From Streptomyces laurentii (lineage in GTDB: Bacteria; Actinomycetota; Actinomycetes; Streptomycetales; Streptomycetaceae): a stretch of 64,000 nucleotides of DNA. The position numbers and the translations under genes were made by a program. Positions 1 through 8,318 of the stretch are shown one piece after another; within the stretch, counting starts at the first letter, position 1, and every line of letters starts with the position of its first letter. The notes beneath the pieces are model-generated. The model worked only from the letters and a program-made list of their open reading frames with translations, did no database searches and was not told the origin of the DNA. The stretch spans positions 4,777,501 through 4,841,500 of the forward strand of contig AP017424.1 in NCBI GenBank assembly GCA_002355495.1. Reading direction: 5' to 3'.

Positions 1-19
1 GAAGGGGAGGGCGCAGGAG

Positions 20-721
20 ATGAGTCCCGGCGCACCTGCTCATAACGCTTCGGTGCACAACTACGGGCGCGGTACCGCGAACGGGCAGGCACCGAGGCAC
101 CATGGAGCGATGCGCGACGACGAGACCGCGGGGACACCCGTGCCCGCCGGGCAGGGGGAGATCGGTGCCCTCGTTCGTCGTGCCGTCGAGGGCGACGAGC
201 AAGCCACGCACGATCTCCTCGCGCGTGTGCACCCGCTCGCCCTGCGCTATTGCCGTACGCGACTGAACCGGCTTCCCGGTGACGCGCGTCACTTCGTGGA
301 GGACCTCGCCCAGGAGGTCTGCGTCGCCGTCCTGATGGCGCTGCCGCGCTACAAGGACACGGGCAGGCCGTTCGAGGCCTTCGTCTTCGCCATCGCCGGG
401 CACAAGGTCGCCGACCTCCAGCGGGCCGCGATGCGGCACCCTGGATCGACGGCGGTGCCCTCCGACGAGATGCCGGAGCGGCCCGACGACTCGCTCGGGC
501 CGGAGGAGCGGGCGCTGCTCAGCGACGACGCCGAGTGGGCGAAGAAGCTGCTGGCCAACCTCCCGGAGAACCAGCGCGAGCTGCTGGTGCTGCGGGTGGC
601 CGTCGGGCTGACCGCGGAGGAGACCGGACGGATGCTCGGGATGTCCCCGGGCGCGGTCCGGGTGGCCCAGCACCGTGCGCTCAGCCGGCTGCGGGCCCTG
701 GCGGAGCACTCGCATCTGTAG
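20..721 (+). CDS. shbA: ECF-type RNA polymerase sigma factor (ShbA/SigD type)
   Basis: A 233-residue sigma-70 family protein. Region 2 lies at about residues 55-135 (FVEDLAQEV, then AFVFAIAGHKVADL). Region 4 lies at about 180-230, with LPENQRELLVLR followed by a helix-turn-helix (TAEETGRMLGMSPGAVR). It sits directly before guaB and guaB3, the same order as sigD-guaB2-guaB3 in Mycobacterium. In Streptomyces griseus the homologue ShbA is known to transcribe hrdB, the gene for the principal sigma factor. No anti-sigma gene is next to it. The chosen ATG has GGGAGG at 5-10. An in-frame ATG at 110 is the alternative; the first 30 residues are low-complexity, but the GGAG before 110 is too close. 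A strong hairpin follows at 761-790. Confidence 0.85.
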   Translation: MSPGAPAHNASVHNYGRGTANGQAPRHHGAMRDDETAGTPVPAGQGEIGALVRRAVEGDEQATHDLLARVHPLALRYCRTRLNRLPGDARHFVEDLAQEVCVAVLMALPRYKDTGRPFEAFVFAIAGHKVADLQRAAMRHPGSTAVPSDEMPERPDDSLGPEERALLSDDAEWAKKLLANLPENQRELLVLRVAVGLTAEETGRMLGMSPGAVRVAQHRALSRLRALAEHSHL

Positions 722-760
722 TGCCCGCGACACTTGTCACACTGTAAGAACCGCGAGACT

Positions 761-790
761 CAAGGAGCGTCGGCACCTCGACGCTCCTTG
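761..790 (+). terminator. Hairpin terminator after shbA
   Basis: A perfect 12-bp stem (761-772 with 779-790) with a 6-base loop. It has no U-tract, as is common in Streptomyces. A TAGATT -10-like box at 799-804, just after it, could start the guaB transcript. Confidence 0.7.
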
Positions 791-903
791 CGCGTACATA
801 GATTCGTACAAATGTCCTTGGTGATCTTGTTCGTGGAATGAGACGCGGCCCTAGGCCGTTAGCATGGACATCCGCACCGATCAAGGCGTTTGGGGAAGGT
901 GTC

Positions 904-2406
904 ATGACCAACATCGACGGAGTGCCCGAGAAATTCGCGACACTCGGGCTGACCTACGACGATGTGCTGCTGCTGCCGGGCGTCTCGGACATGTCTCCCG
1001 ACCAGATCGACACCGCCTCGTACATCTCGAAGAACGTCAAGGTGAACGTCCCGCTGCTGTCCGCGGCGATGGACAAGGTCACCGAGTCCCGGATGGCCAT
1101 CGCCATGGCCCGCCAGGGCGGCGTCGGCGTCCTGCACCGCAACCTCTCCATCGCCGACCAGGCCAACCAGGTCGACCTGGTCAAGCGCTCCGAGTCCGGC
1201 ATGGTCACCGACCCGATCACCGTGCACCCCGACGCCACGCTCGCCGAGGCCGACGCGATCTGTGCGAAGTTCCGCATCAGCGGTGTCCCGGTCACCGACC
1301 CGGCCGGCAAGCTGCTCGGCATCGTCACCAACCGTGACATGGCCTTCGAGTCGGACCGCAGCCGCCAGGTGCGCGAGGTCATGACCCCGATGCCGTTGGT
1401 CACCGGCAAGGTCGGCATCTCCGGCGTGGACGCCATGGAGCTGCTGCGCCGCCACAAGATCGAGAAGCTGCCGCTGGTCGACGAGGCCGGTCTGCTCAAG
1501 GGCCTCATCACGGTCAAGGACTTCGTCAAGGCCGAGAAGTACCCGAACGCCGCCAAGGACTCGAGCGGCCGCCTCCTCGTCGGTGCCGCCGTCGGCGTCG
1601 CCGGCGACTCGTACGAGCGCGCCCAGGCCCTGATCGAGGCGGGCGTCGACTTCATCGTCGTCGACACCGCGCACGGCCACTCCCGCTTGGTCGGCGACAT
1701 GATCGCCAAGATCAAGTCGAACGCCTCGGTGGACGTCATCGGCGGCAACGTCGCCACCCGCGACGGCGCCCAGTCGCTCGTCGACGCCGGTGCCGACGGC
1801 ATCAAGGTCGGTGTCGGCCCGGGCTCCATCTGCACCACCCGTGTGGTCGCCGGTGTCGGCGTCCCGCAGGTCACGGCCATCTACGAGGCCTCCCTCGCCG
1901 CCAAGGCGGCCGGTGTCCCGGTCATCGGCGACGGCGGCCTGCAGTACTCCGGCGACATCGCCAAGGCGCTCGTCGCGGGCGCCGACACCGTGATGCTCGG
2001 CTCGCTGCTCGCGGGCTGCGAGGAGTCCCCGGGCGAGCTGCTCTTCATCAACGGCAAGCAGTTCAAGTCGTACCGCGGCATGGGCTCGCTGGGCGCCATG
2101 CAGACCCGCGGCGACCGCAAGTCCTTCTCCAAGGACCGCTACTTCCAGGAGGGCGTCGCCTCCGACGAGCAGCTGATCCCCGAGGGCATCGAGGGCCAGG
2201 TGCCCTACCGCGGCCCGCTCGCCTCGGTCGTGCACCAGCTGGTCGGCGGTCTGCGCCAGTCGATGTTCTACGTCGGCGGCCGCACCGTCCCCGAGGTCCA
2301 GGAGCGGGGCCGGTTCGTCCGGATCACCTCGGCGGGCCTCAAGGAGAGCCACCCGCACGACATCCAGATGACGGTCGAGGCGCCGAACTACAGCAACAAG
2401 CGGTAA
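904..2406 (+). CDS. guaB: Inosine-5'-monophosphate dehydrogenase
   Basis: 500 residues. The enzyme oxidises IMP to XMP with NAD+, the committed step of GMP synthesis. It is an (alpha/beta)8 barrel interrupted by two CBS domains at about residues 100-215. The active-site loop GPGSICTTRVV carries the catalytic Cys, and the flap has RGMGSLGAM. The ATG at 904 gives the family length and has GGGGAAGG about 6 bases upstream; a longer frame from 838 adds only non-conserved residues. XMP is turned into GMP by GuaA, encoded at 21.3 kb. A hairpin separates it from guaB3. Confidence 0.97.
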   Translation: MTNIDGVPEKFATLGLTYDDVLLLPGVSDMSPDQIDTASYISKNVKVNVPLLSAAMDKVTESRMAIAMARQGGVGVLHRNLSIADQANQVDLVKRSESGMVTDPITVHPDATLAEADAICAKFRISGVPVTDPAGKLLGIVTNRDMAFESDRSRQVREVMTPMPLVTGKVGISGVDAMELLRRHKIEKLPLVDEAGLLKGLITVKDFVKAEKYPNAAKDSSGRLLVGAAVGVAGDSYERAQALIEAGVDFIVVDTAHGHSRLVGDMIAKIKSNASVDVIGGNVATRDGAQSLVDAGADGIKVGVGPGSICTTRVVAGVGVPQVTAIYEASLAAKAAGVPVIGDGGLQYSGDIAKALVAGADTVMLGSLLAGCEESPGELLFINGKQFKSYRGMGSLGAMQTRGDRKSFSKDRYFQEGVASDEQLIPEGIEGQVPYRGPLASVVHQLVGGLRQSMFYVGGRTVPEVQERGRFVRITSAGLKESHPHDIQMTVEAPNYSNKR

Positions 2407-2420
2407 CCGCGCGCCACGCG

Positions 2421-2462
2421 GCAGGGGGCGGCTCCGGCAGAGGCCGGAACCGCCCCTTCTGC
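2421..2462 (+). terminator. Hairpin between guaB and guaB3
   Basis: A long GC-rich inverted repeat (GCAG-GGGCGG-CTCCGGC against its complement, with one G-T mismatch) 15 bases after the guaB stop and 53 bases before guaB3. It probably ends or attenuates guaB transcription. Confidence 0.6.
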
Positions 2463-2514
2463 GTGGTTCGGGGATACTGGTAGGCGCAGACACAGAGGGA
2501 AAGGCCACACACAC

Positions 2515-3639
2515 GTGACTGAGATCGAGATCGGGCGCGGAAAGCGCGGCCGCAGGGCGTACGCGTTCGACGACATCGCCGTCGTACCCAGCCGGCGCAC
2601 CCGGGACCCGAAGGAGGTCTCGATCGCCTGGCAGATCGACGCCTACCGCTTCGAGCTGCCGTTCCTGGCCGCCCCCATGGACTCGGTCGTCTCGCCGCAG
2701 ACCGCCATCCGCATCGGCGAGCTGGGCGGCCTCGGTGTGCTGAACCTCGAGGGCCTGTGGACCCGCTACGAGGACCCGCAGCCGCTGCTCGACGAGATCG
2801 CCGGCCTCGACGAGGCCACCGCGACCCGCCGTCTGCAGGAGATCTACGCCGCGCCGATCCAGGAGGACCTGATCGGGCAGCGCATCAAGGAGGTGCGCGA
2901 CGCGGGTGTGGTCACCGCCGCCGCGCTCTCCCCGCAGCGCACCGCGCAGTTCTCGAAGGCCGTCGTCGACGCGGGCGTGGACATCTTCGTCATCCGCGGC
3001 ACGACCGTCTCCGCCGAGCACGTCTCCGGCGCCGCAGAGCCGCTGAACCTGAAGCAGTTCATCTACGAGCTCGACGTGCCGGTCATCGTCGGCGGCTGCG
3101 CCACGTACACCGCGGCCCTGCACCTCATGCGCACCGGCGCGGCCGGCGTCCTCGTCGGCTTCGGCGGCGGCGCGGCGCACACCACGCGCAACGTGCTCGG
3201 CATCCAGGTCCCGATGGCCACCGCCGTCGCGGACGTGGCCGCCGCCCGCCGCGACTACATGGACGAGTCCGGCGGCCGCTACGTGCACGTGATCGCCGAC
3301 GGCGGCGTGGGCTGGTCCGGCGACCTGCCCAAGGCCATCGCCTGCGGTGCCGACTCGGTCATGATCGGCTCCCCGCTGGCCCGCGCCACCGACGCGCCCG
3401 GCAAGGGCCACCACTGGGGCATGGAGGCCGTCCACGAGGACGTGCCGCGCGGCAAGCTGGTCGACCTCGGCATTGTCGGCACCACTGAGGAGATCCTCAC
3501 CGGCCCGTCGCACACCCCGGACGGCTCGATGAACTTCTTCGGCGCCCTGCGCCGCGCGATGGCCACGACCGGCTACAGCGAGCTCAAGGAGTTCCAGCGC
3601 GTCGAGGTCACGGTCGCGGACTCGCAGCACAAGCGCTGA
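2515..3639 (+). CDS. guaB3: GuaB3-family IMP dehydrogenase-related protein
   Basis: 374 residues, an IMPDH/GMP-reductase barrel without the CBS domains. The N-terminus (YAFDDIAVVPSRRTRDP) and LAAPMDSVVSP are family signatures. The catalytic loop reads GGGAAHTTRNVLG where active IMPDH has a Cys, so the usual thioimidate chemistry looks impossible; as I recall, actinobacterial GuaB3 proteins generally lack this Cys. GTG start with GAGGGAAAGG about 10 bases upstream. Its activity (GMP reductase-like, regulatory or none) cannot be decided from sequence. Confidence 0.9.
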   Translation: MTEIEIGRGKRGRRAYAFDDIAVVPSRRTRDPKEVSIAWQIDAYRFELPFLAAPMDSVVSPQTAIRIGELGGLGVLNLEGLWTRYEDPQPLLDEIAGLDEATATRRLQEIYAAPIQEDLIGQRIKEVRDAGVVTAAALSPQRTAQFSKAVVDAGVDIFVIRGTTVSAEHVSGAAEPLNLKQFIYELDVPVIVGGCATYTAALHLMRTGAAGVLVGFGGGAAHTTRNVLGIQVPMATAVADVAAARRDYMDESGGRYVHVIADGGVGWSGDLPKAIACGADSVMIGSPLARATDAPGKGHHWGMEAVHEDVPRGKLVDLGIVGTTEEILTGPSHTPDGSMNFFGALRRAMATTGYSELKEFQRVEVTVADSQHKR

Positions 3640-3684
3640 CCCGCGAGCGCGCCCCACGACGCGGGGAGCGCGACGCACGACGTA

Positions 3685-3727
3685 CGAGAGCCCCGTACCG
3701 CCGAAGGATGGCGGTACGGGGCTCTCG
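3685..3727 (+). terminator. Hairpin terminator after guaB3
   Basis: A perfect 18-bp stem (3685-3702 with 3710-3727) and a 7-base loop, 46 bases after the guaB3 stop. Confidence 0.8.
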
Positions 3728-3995
3728 CGTGTCACGGCGCACGGTATGACGCGCGGAATGTCTGTAGTGCGTGACGGGGCGCGTGGTGTGACAAGGGGGC
3801 GCGCGGTTGTTTTCGGGGCGAATACGGGTGGAGGCGTGGATTCCGGGCGGTAGCGTCGGTTCCGGGCGCCCCAGCTGTGTGGGGCCGCCCCCTTCCACTG
3901 GATATGACATCCGGACCTCGCCCTCGGGGCCCGGCCCGATATCCGACGGATCGCTCACCGGGTCACTGGGCGATAGCGCGGAAGGGGGCGTGCCC
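3728..3995. other. Intergenic region before a possible microprotein gene
   Basis: No conserved gene is visible. The stretch is less GC-rich in its first half (around 3800-3860), with TTGTTTTC at about 3808 and a TAGCGT box at about 3851 that could be promoter parts for the small frame at 3996. Nothing stronger was seen. Confidence 0.4.
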
Positions 3996-4091
3996 ATGGG
4001 ACGCCACCGCAAGCCCACTCGCTGGGACCGGATCCGTCTGTGGACGGTGAAGTACCGGAGGAGGTGGAACTTGCGGCTTTTCGGATGGTGA
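3996..4091 (+). CDS. Possible 31-residue basic microprotein
   Basis: MGRHRKPTRWDRIRLWTVKY and eleven more residues, very rich in Arg, Lys and Trp. GAAGGGGG lies 7 bases before the ATG, which is good for Streptomyces. A hairpin followed by ACTTCTTT (4139-4174) lies just downstream, so the frame could be its own transcription unit. I do not recognise the family. The length and composition allow a membrane-surface or nucleic-acid binding peptide, but also a chance frame. Confidence 0.4.
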   Translation: MGRHRKPTRWDRIRLWTVKYRRRWNLRLFGW

Positions 4092-4138
4092 GCGGCCGCC
4101 CCCAAACACGGTAGGGGCGGACACCCGTGATCCATCCA

Positions 4139-4174
4139 GGAGCCCGTCACAGACGACCCTCTGTGGTGGGCTCC
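4139..4174 (+). terminator. Hairpin terminator after the microprotein frame
   Basis: A 15-bp stem with two mismatches (4139-4153 with 4160-4174), followed by a pyrimidine-rich ACTTCTTT. Confidence 0.55.
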
Positions 4175-4277
4175 ACTTCTTTGTACCGTACCGGAGCCGG
4201 CCCGGGCCGGCAGGTGTCCTGTGGAGCACGGGCGCCGTCGCGCGCCCCCTCGGACCGCCGGCGCGCCGGGGCCGGTC

Positions 4278-4772
4278 CTACGCGGCGGCCTTCTTCGAGC
4301 CGCTGAACGCGGCGAACGCGGCGAGGGCGAAGAACAGGAACGTCAGCGGGTCCAGGTCTTCCTTCCACGCCTGCGTGAGGACGTCGAAGTGGTCGACGAA
4401 CAGTGTGGTCGCCGAGACGCCGAGCTCCTTGCCGCCGATGATCGCGAGAGCGACGAGCTGGCCGACGTAGACGGCGCCCAGCGAGAGGACGGCGCTGACC
4501 ACGGGCAGAACGGGGTTGCGGCCGCCGGCCTTGCCCGCGGCGAAGCCGACCAGGAAGCCGACACCCACCGCGGCCCAGCCGATCTCGCGCTCGATGGCGC
4601 CGGCGATGCCGCCGTAGACGCCGCCCGCGACGAGCGCGGCGACGACGGCCGCGACGAGGCCGAGGCCGACGCGGGAGGGCGCCGGCGGGACGGGCGGGGC
4701 CGGCGGCATCGGGGCCGGCCCGGCGGCACCCTGCGCGAACGGGTTGCCGGGCGGCGGAACGGACTGGCTCAT
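4278..4772 (-). CDS. Hypothetical multi-pass membrane protein
   Basis: 164 residues. The N-terminus is a short Pro/Ala-rich cytoplasmic stretch (PPPGNPFAQ to VPPAPSR). About four hydrophobic helices follow (VGLGLVAAVVAALVAGGVYG; AVGVGFLVGFAAGKAGG; VVSAVLSLGAVYVGQLVALA; FLFFALAAFAAF), and the protein ends GSKKAAA. The chosen ATG has GGGGGGA 8 bases upstream. No enzymatic motif is seen; the AAGKAGG-type short loops resemble small four-helix proteins of unknown function. It stands alone between convergent and tandem neighbours. Confidence 0.8.
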   Translation of the reverse strand: MSQSVPPPGNPFAQGAAGPAPMPPAPPVPPAPSRVGLGLVAAVVAALVAGGVYGGIAGAIEREIGWAAVGVGFLVGFAAGKAGGRNPVLPVVSAVLSLGAVYVGQLVALAIIGGKELGVSATTLFVDHFDVLTQAWKEDLDPLTFLFFALAAFAAFSGSKKAAA

Positions 4773-4886
4773 GAGCGGGATCCCCCCAGGGACGGTGTGT
4801 CGCACGGATGTCGCACGAGCGTGCGAGCGTCCGGAGGCTAGCAGCGTCCACCGACAACGCACCGCGGCTTTCGGCGGTACGCGGGG

Positions 4887-6140
4887 TCAGAGCCGGTGGG
4901 CCGCGCCCATCGGGGTGGCGCCGCGGGTGTCCAGGAGGAGCTGGGCCTTCACGGACAGGCCCTGGAGGTCGTACGTGCGGTGGTGCTGGAGCAGGATCGT
5001 CAGGTCGGCGTGGGCGGCGGCCTCGTAGAGGGAGTCGGCGCGCGGGACCGGGCGTTCGCGGACGCGCCAGTCGAGGGTGTACGGATCGTGGTAGCTGACC
5101 GCCGCGCCCAGGTCCATCAGGCGGCGGGCGATCTCCTCGGCCGGTGAGCCCTGGCGGTCGGCGAGATCGGGCTTGTAGGTGATCCCGAGCAGCAGGATCC
5201 TGGCCCCGCGCGCGGACTTGCCGTGTTCGTTGAGAAGTGTGGCGGCGCGCTGGACGGCATAGGCCGGCATGCGCTCGTTGATCTGGCTGGCGAGTTCGAC
5301 CAGGCGCAGCGGGCGGTGGCCGTCGACGGTGTCCACGGGGACGCCGTGGCCGCCGACGCCGGGGCCCGGGCGGAACGCCTGGAAGCCGAAGGGCTTGGTC
5401 TCGGCGCAGCGGATGACGTCCCAGAGGTCGACGCCCAGCTCGTGGCAGAGCACGGCCATCTCGTTGACGAGGGCGATGTTGACGTGCCGGAAATTGGTCT
5501 CCAGGAGCTTGACGGTCTCCGCCTCGCGCGGGCCGCGGGCGCGGACGACCTTGTCCGTGAGCCGGCCGTAGAAGGCGGCGGCGGACTCGGTGCACGCGGG
5601 CGTCAGGCCGCCGATCACCTTGGGGATGGCGGCGAGGCCCCGGGTGCGTCCGTGGGTGCGGCTGCCGGGGTCGAGGCGGCCGGGGGAGTACGCGAGGTGG
5701 AAGTCGCGCCCCGCGCGCAGCCGTGAGCCGGTCTCCAGGATGTCGCGCAGAGGGCCCTCGGTGGTGCCGGGCGGTACGGGGGACTCCAGGAGCACGGTGG
5801 TGTGCGGGCGGAGCCGGGCGGCGAGCGCGCGGGCGGCGTCGGTGACGGCGGTGAGGTCGAGGGCGCCGTCCGGGCCGGGCGGGGTGGGGGCGCAGATCAC
5901 GGCGGTGCGGACCCGGCCCAGCTCGGCGGGGTCGGTGGTGGGCCGGAAGCCGGTGGAGAGCATCCGGCGGATCTCGGCGGCGGTGAGGGAGCCGTCGACG
6001 GGGGAGCGGCCGGCGGCGAGTTCGGTGACGGCGCGGGGGTCGGTGTCGTAGCCGACGGTGTCGACGCCGGCCGTGGTGGCTGCCTGGGCGAGGGGGAGGC
6101 CGTGGTGGCCGAGGCCGATGACGGCGAGATCAGCGGGCAT
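4887..6140 (-). CDS. Nucleotide-sugar dehydrogenase homologue, catalytic residues lost
   Basis: 417 residues of the UDP-glucose/UDP-ManNAc dehydrogenase family: an N-terminal NAD-binding fold (AVIGLGHHGLPLAQ), the central helix (KLLETNFRHVNIALVNE) and a C-terminal UDP-binding domain (LLGITYKPDLADRQGSP). Two residues thought essential are changed. The Cys of the GGHC motif is Gly (GPGVGGHGVPVD), and the Glu of YSPER is Gly (YSPGRLDPG); both codons are GGC. The frame is otherwise full length, so the protein is probably kept for another role or has altered chemistry. The ATG at 6140 was chosen for the conserved start; a TTG at 6188 is possible. No sugar-biosynthesis neighbours are present. Confidence 0.85.
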   Translation of the reverse strand: MPADLAVIGLGHHGLPLAQAATTAGVDTVGYDTDPRAVTELAAGRSPVDGSLTAAEIRRMLSTGFRPTTDPAELGRVRTAVICAPTPPGPDGALDLTAVTDAARALAARLRPHTTVLLESPVPPGTTEGPLRDILETGSRLRAGRDFHLAYSPGRLDPGSRTHGRTRGLAAIPKVIGGLTPACTESAAAFYGRLTDKVVRARGPREAETVKLLETNFRHVNIALVNEMAVLCHELGVDLWDVIRCAETKPFGFQAFRPGPGVGGHGVPVDTVDGHRPLRLVELASQINERMPAYAVQRAATLLNEHGKSARGARILLLGITYKPDLADRQGSPAEEIARRLMDLGAAVSYHDPYTLDWRVRERPVPRADSLYEAAAHADLTILLQHHRTYDLQGLSVKAQLLLDTRGATPMGAAHRL

Positions 6141-6471
6141 GGGGGATGGGCCGTCCTTCCCAGTAGCCGGAGGGGACGCGACGCGCAACCCCTGTGGACC
6201 GAAGGGAGCCGACGCGATGTCAGACTAAGCGTAAATATGACCGATATGCGGCATTGCAAGGGTGAACGTCGCCGAGTGTTATCCACAGGCTGGGTCGAGG
6301 CGGTGGCTGAAGTCGGGGCGCCGGGCCAGAATCGAGTCTGTGGGCCGGATTCGCACAGCGATGCGGCGATCCAGCGATCCGGCGGTGAAGACGACACGGT
6401 GGCGCGGCGGTGCGGCGGCTCGGCCGCCGCCGGTCTCGCCGACAGGCGGGGGACGACGGGAGGCGGCAATC
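6141..6471. other. Divergent intergenic region with one DnaA box
   Basis: 331 bases between the minus-strand dehydrogenase and glpD. It has an A/T-rich patch (6222-6256), a perfect TTATCCACA at 6279-6287, and the glpD ribosome-binding site GGGAGG at about 6458. No conserved gene is seen. Confidence 0.5.
6279..6287 (+). promoter_or_regulatory. Consensus DnaA box
   Basis: TTATCCACA, identical to the strongest E. coli DnaA box; Streptomyces oriC mostly uses TTGTCCACA. It is single, so it is not an origin; it could titrate DnaA or control a neighbouring gene, or be chance. Confidence 0.35.
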
Positions 6472-8178
6472 GTGAGGACAGCGACACTGGGACCCGCCGA
6501 GCGCGCCGCGGCGCTGGCGGCCATGACCGAGCGTGAACTGGACATTCTCGTCGTCGGGGGCGGGGTCGTCGGCGCGGGCATCGCCCTCGACGCCGTCACG
6601 AGAGGGCTGTCGACCGCCCTGGTCGAGGCCCGCGACTGGGCGTCCGGCACCTCCAGCCGGTCGAGCAAGCTCGTCCACGGCGGACTGCGGTACCTCGAGA
6701 TGCTGGACTTCGCGCTCGTCCGCGAGGCCCTGAAGGAGCGCGGCCTGCTCCTCGAACGGCTCGCCCCGCATCTGGTCAAGCCCGTGCCGTTCCTCTACCC
6801 GCTCCAGCACAAGGGCTGGGAGCGGCTGTACGCGGGCTCCGGCGTCGCCCTGTACGACGCGATGTCCGTCTCCTCCGGCCGTGGCCGCGGCCTGCCCGTC
6901 CACCGCCACCTCAGCCGACGGCGGGCTCTGAGTGTCGCGCCCTGCCTCAAGCAGGACGCCCTGGTCGGCGCCCTGCAGTACTACGACGCCCAGATGGACG
7001 ACGCCCGCTTCGTCGCCACCCTCATCCGCACCGCCGCGAGCTACGGTGCCGAGGTCGCCAACCGGGCCCGGGTCACCGGCTTCCTGCGCGAGGGCGAGCG
7101 GGTGGTCGGTGCCCGCGTCCAGGACGTCGAGACCGGCGGCGCGTACGACATCCGGGCCCGCCAGATCGTCAACGCGACGGGCGTGTGGACGGACGACACC
7201 CAGGCGCTGATCGGCGAGCGCGGGCAGTTCCACGTGCGCGCCTCCAAGGGCATCCACCTGGTCGTGCCCAAGGACCGCGTCCACTCCACCACCGGACTCA
7301 TCCTGCGCACGGAGAAGTCCGTCCTGTTCGTCATCCCCTGGGGCCGGCACTGGATCATCGGCACCACCGACACCGACTGGGACCTCGACAAGGCCCATCC
7401 GGCCGCGTCCAGCGCCGACATCGACTACCTCCTGGAACACGTGAACAGCGTGCTCCACACCCCGCTGACCCGCGACGACGTCGAGGGCGTCTACGCCGGA
7501 CTGCGGCCGCTCCTCGCGGGCGAGTCCGACGCCACCAGCAAGCTGTCCCGCGAGCACACCGTCGCCCACCCCGTACCCGGCCTGGTCGTCGTCGCGGGCG
7601 GCAAGTACACGACGTACCGCGTGATGGCGAAGGACGCGGTCGACGAGGCGGTGCACGGCCTCGACAAGCGGGTCGCCGCCTGTGTCACCGAGGTCACCCC
7701 GCTGCTCGGCGCCGAGGGCTACCGGGCGCGGTGGAACGCGCGCGCGGGCATCGCCGACCGCACCGGACTGCACGTGGCCCGGATCGAGCATCTCCTCAAC
7801 CGCTACGGCTCCCTGACGGAGGAGATCCTCGACCTCGTCGCCGCCGACCCCGCCCTCGGCAAGCCCCTCCCGGCCGCCGAGGACTACCTGAAGGCCGAGA
7901 TCGTGTACGCCGCCTCCCACGAGGGCGCCCGGCATCTCGACGACGTGCTGACCCGGCGTACCCGCATCTCCATCGAGACCTTCGACCGGGGCACCCGCAG
8001 CGCCCGTGCGTGCGCGGAACTCATGGCGCCGGTCCTCGGCTGGGACGCCGGACAGGTGGACAAAGAGGTCGAACACTACGAGAAGCGCGTCGAGGCCGAA
8101 CGCGAATCACAGCGCCAGCCCGACGACCTGACGGCCGACGCGGCCCGCCTCGGAGCACCGGACATCGTGCCGATCTGA
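6472..8178 (+). CDS. glpD: Aerobic glycerol-3-phosphate dehydrogenase
   Basis: 568 residues. An FAD enzyme that oxidises sn-glycerol 3-phosphate to dihydroxyacetone phosphate at the membrane and feeds electrons to quinone. The N-terminus has the FAD fold (DILVVGGGVVGAGIALDAVTR), then the family signatures GTSSRSSKLVHGGLRYLE and IPWGRHWIIGTTDTDWD, and GGKYTTYR near residue 375. The C-terminal DAO_C-like domain is complete. The GTG start was chosen because GGGAGG lies 8 bases upstream and the following TATLGPAERA matches other Streptomyces GlpD proteins. No glpF or glpK is adjacent. Confidence 0.95.
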   Translation: MRTATLGPAERAAALAAMTERELDILVVGGGVVGAGIALDAVTRGLSTALVEARDWASGTSSRSSKLVHGGLRYLEMLDFALVREALKERGLLLERLAPHLVKPVPFLYPLQHKGWERLYAGSGVALYDAMSVSSGRGRGLPVHRHLSRRRALSVAPCLKQDALVGALQYYDAQMDDARFVATLIRTAASYGAEVANRARVTGFLREGERVVGARVQDVETGGAYDIRARQIVNATGVWTDDTQALIGERGQFHVRASKGIHLVVPKDRVHSTTGLILRTEKSVLFVIPWGRHWIIGTTDTDWDLDKAHPAASSADIDYLLEHVNSVLHTPLTRDDVEGVYAGLRPLLAGESDATSKLSREHTVAHPVPGLVVVAGGKYTTYRVMAKDAVDEAVHGLDKRVAACVTEVTPLLGAEGYRARWNARAGIADRTGLHVARIEHLLNRYGSLTEEILDLVAADPALGKPLPAAEDYLKAEIVYAASHEGARHLDDVLTRRTRISIETFDRGTRSARACAELMAPVLGWDAGQVDKEVEHYEKRVEAERESQRQPDDLTADAARLGAPDIVPI

Positions 8179-8318
8179 GCAGGTGGGCATCCCGGAGTGC
8201 GGACCCGGGGGAGTCAGGGGTCCTGGAGTGAGGGACAATGGGCTCTCTTCCAGGGCGGGTTGCCGCGAGCGCGGGAGCTGCGGGACGCGGGCGGGAAACA
8301 GGATCGCAGAGGGGACGC

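Noticed and set aside
279..292. GTGACGCGCGTCAC palindrome inside shbA
   Set aside because: Same sequence as the CRP-like site at 20079, but here it encodes conserved-looking residues (GDARH) of the sigma region, so coding explains it.
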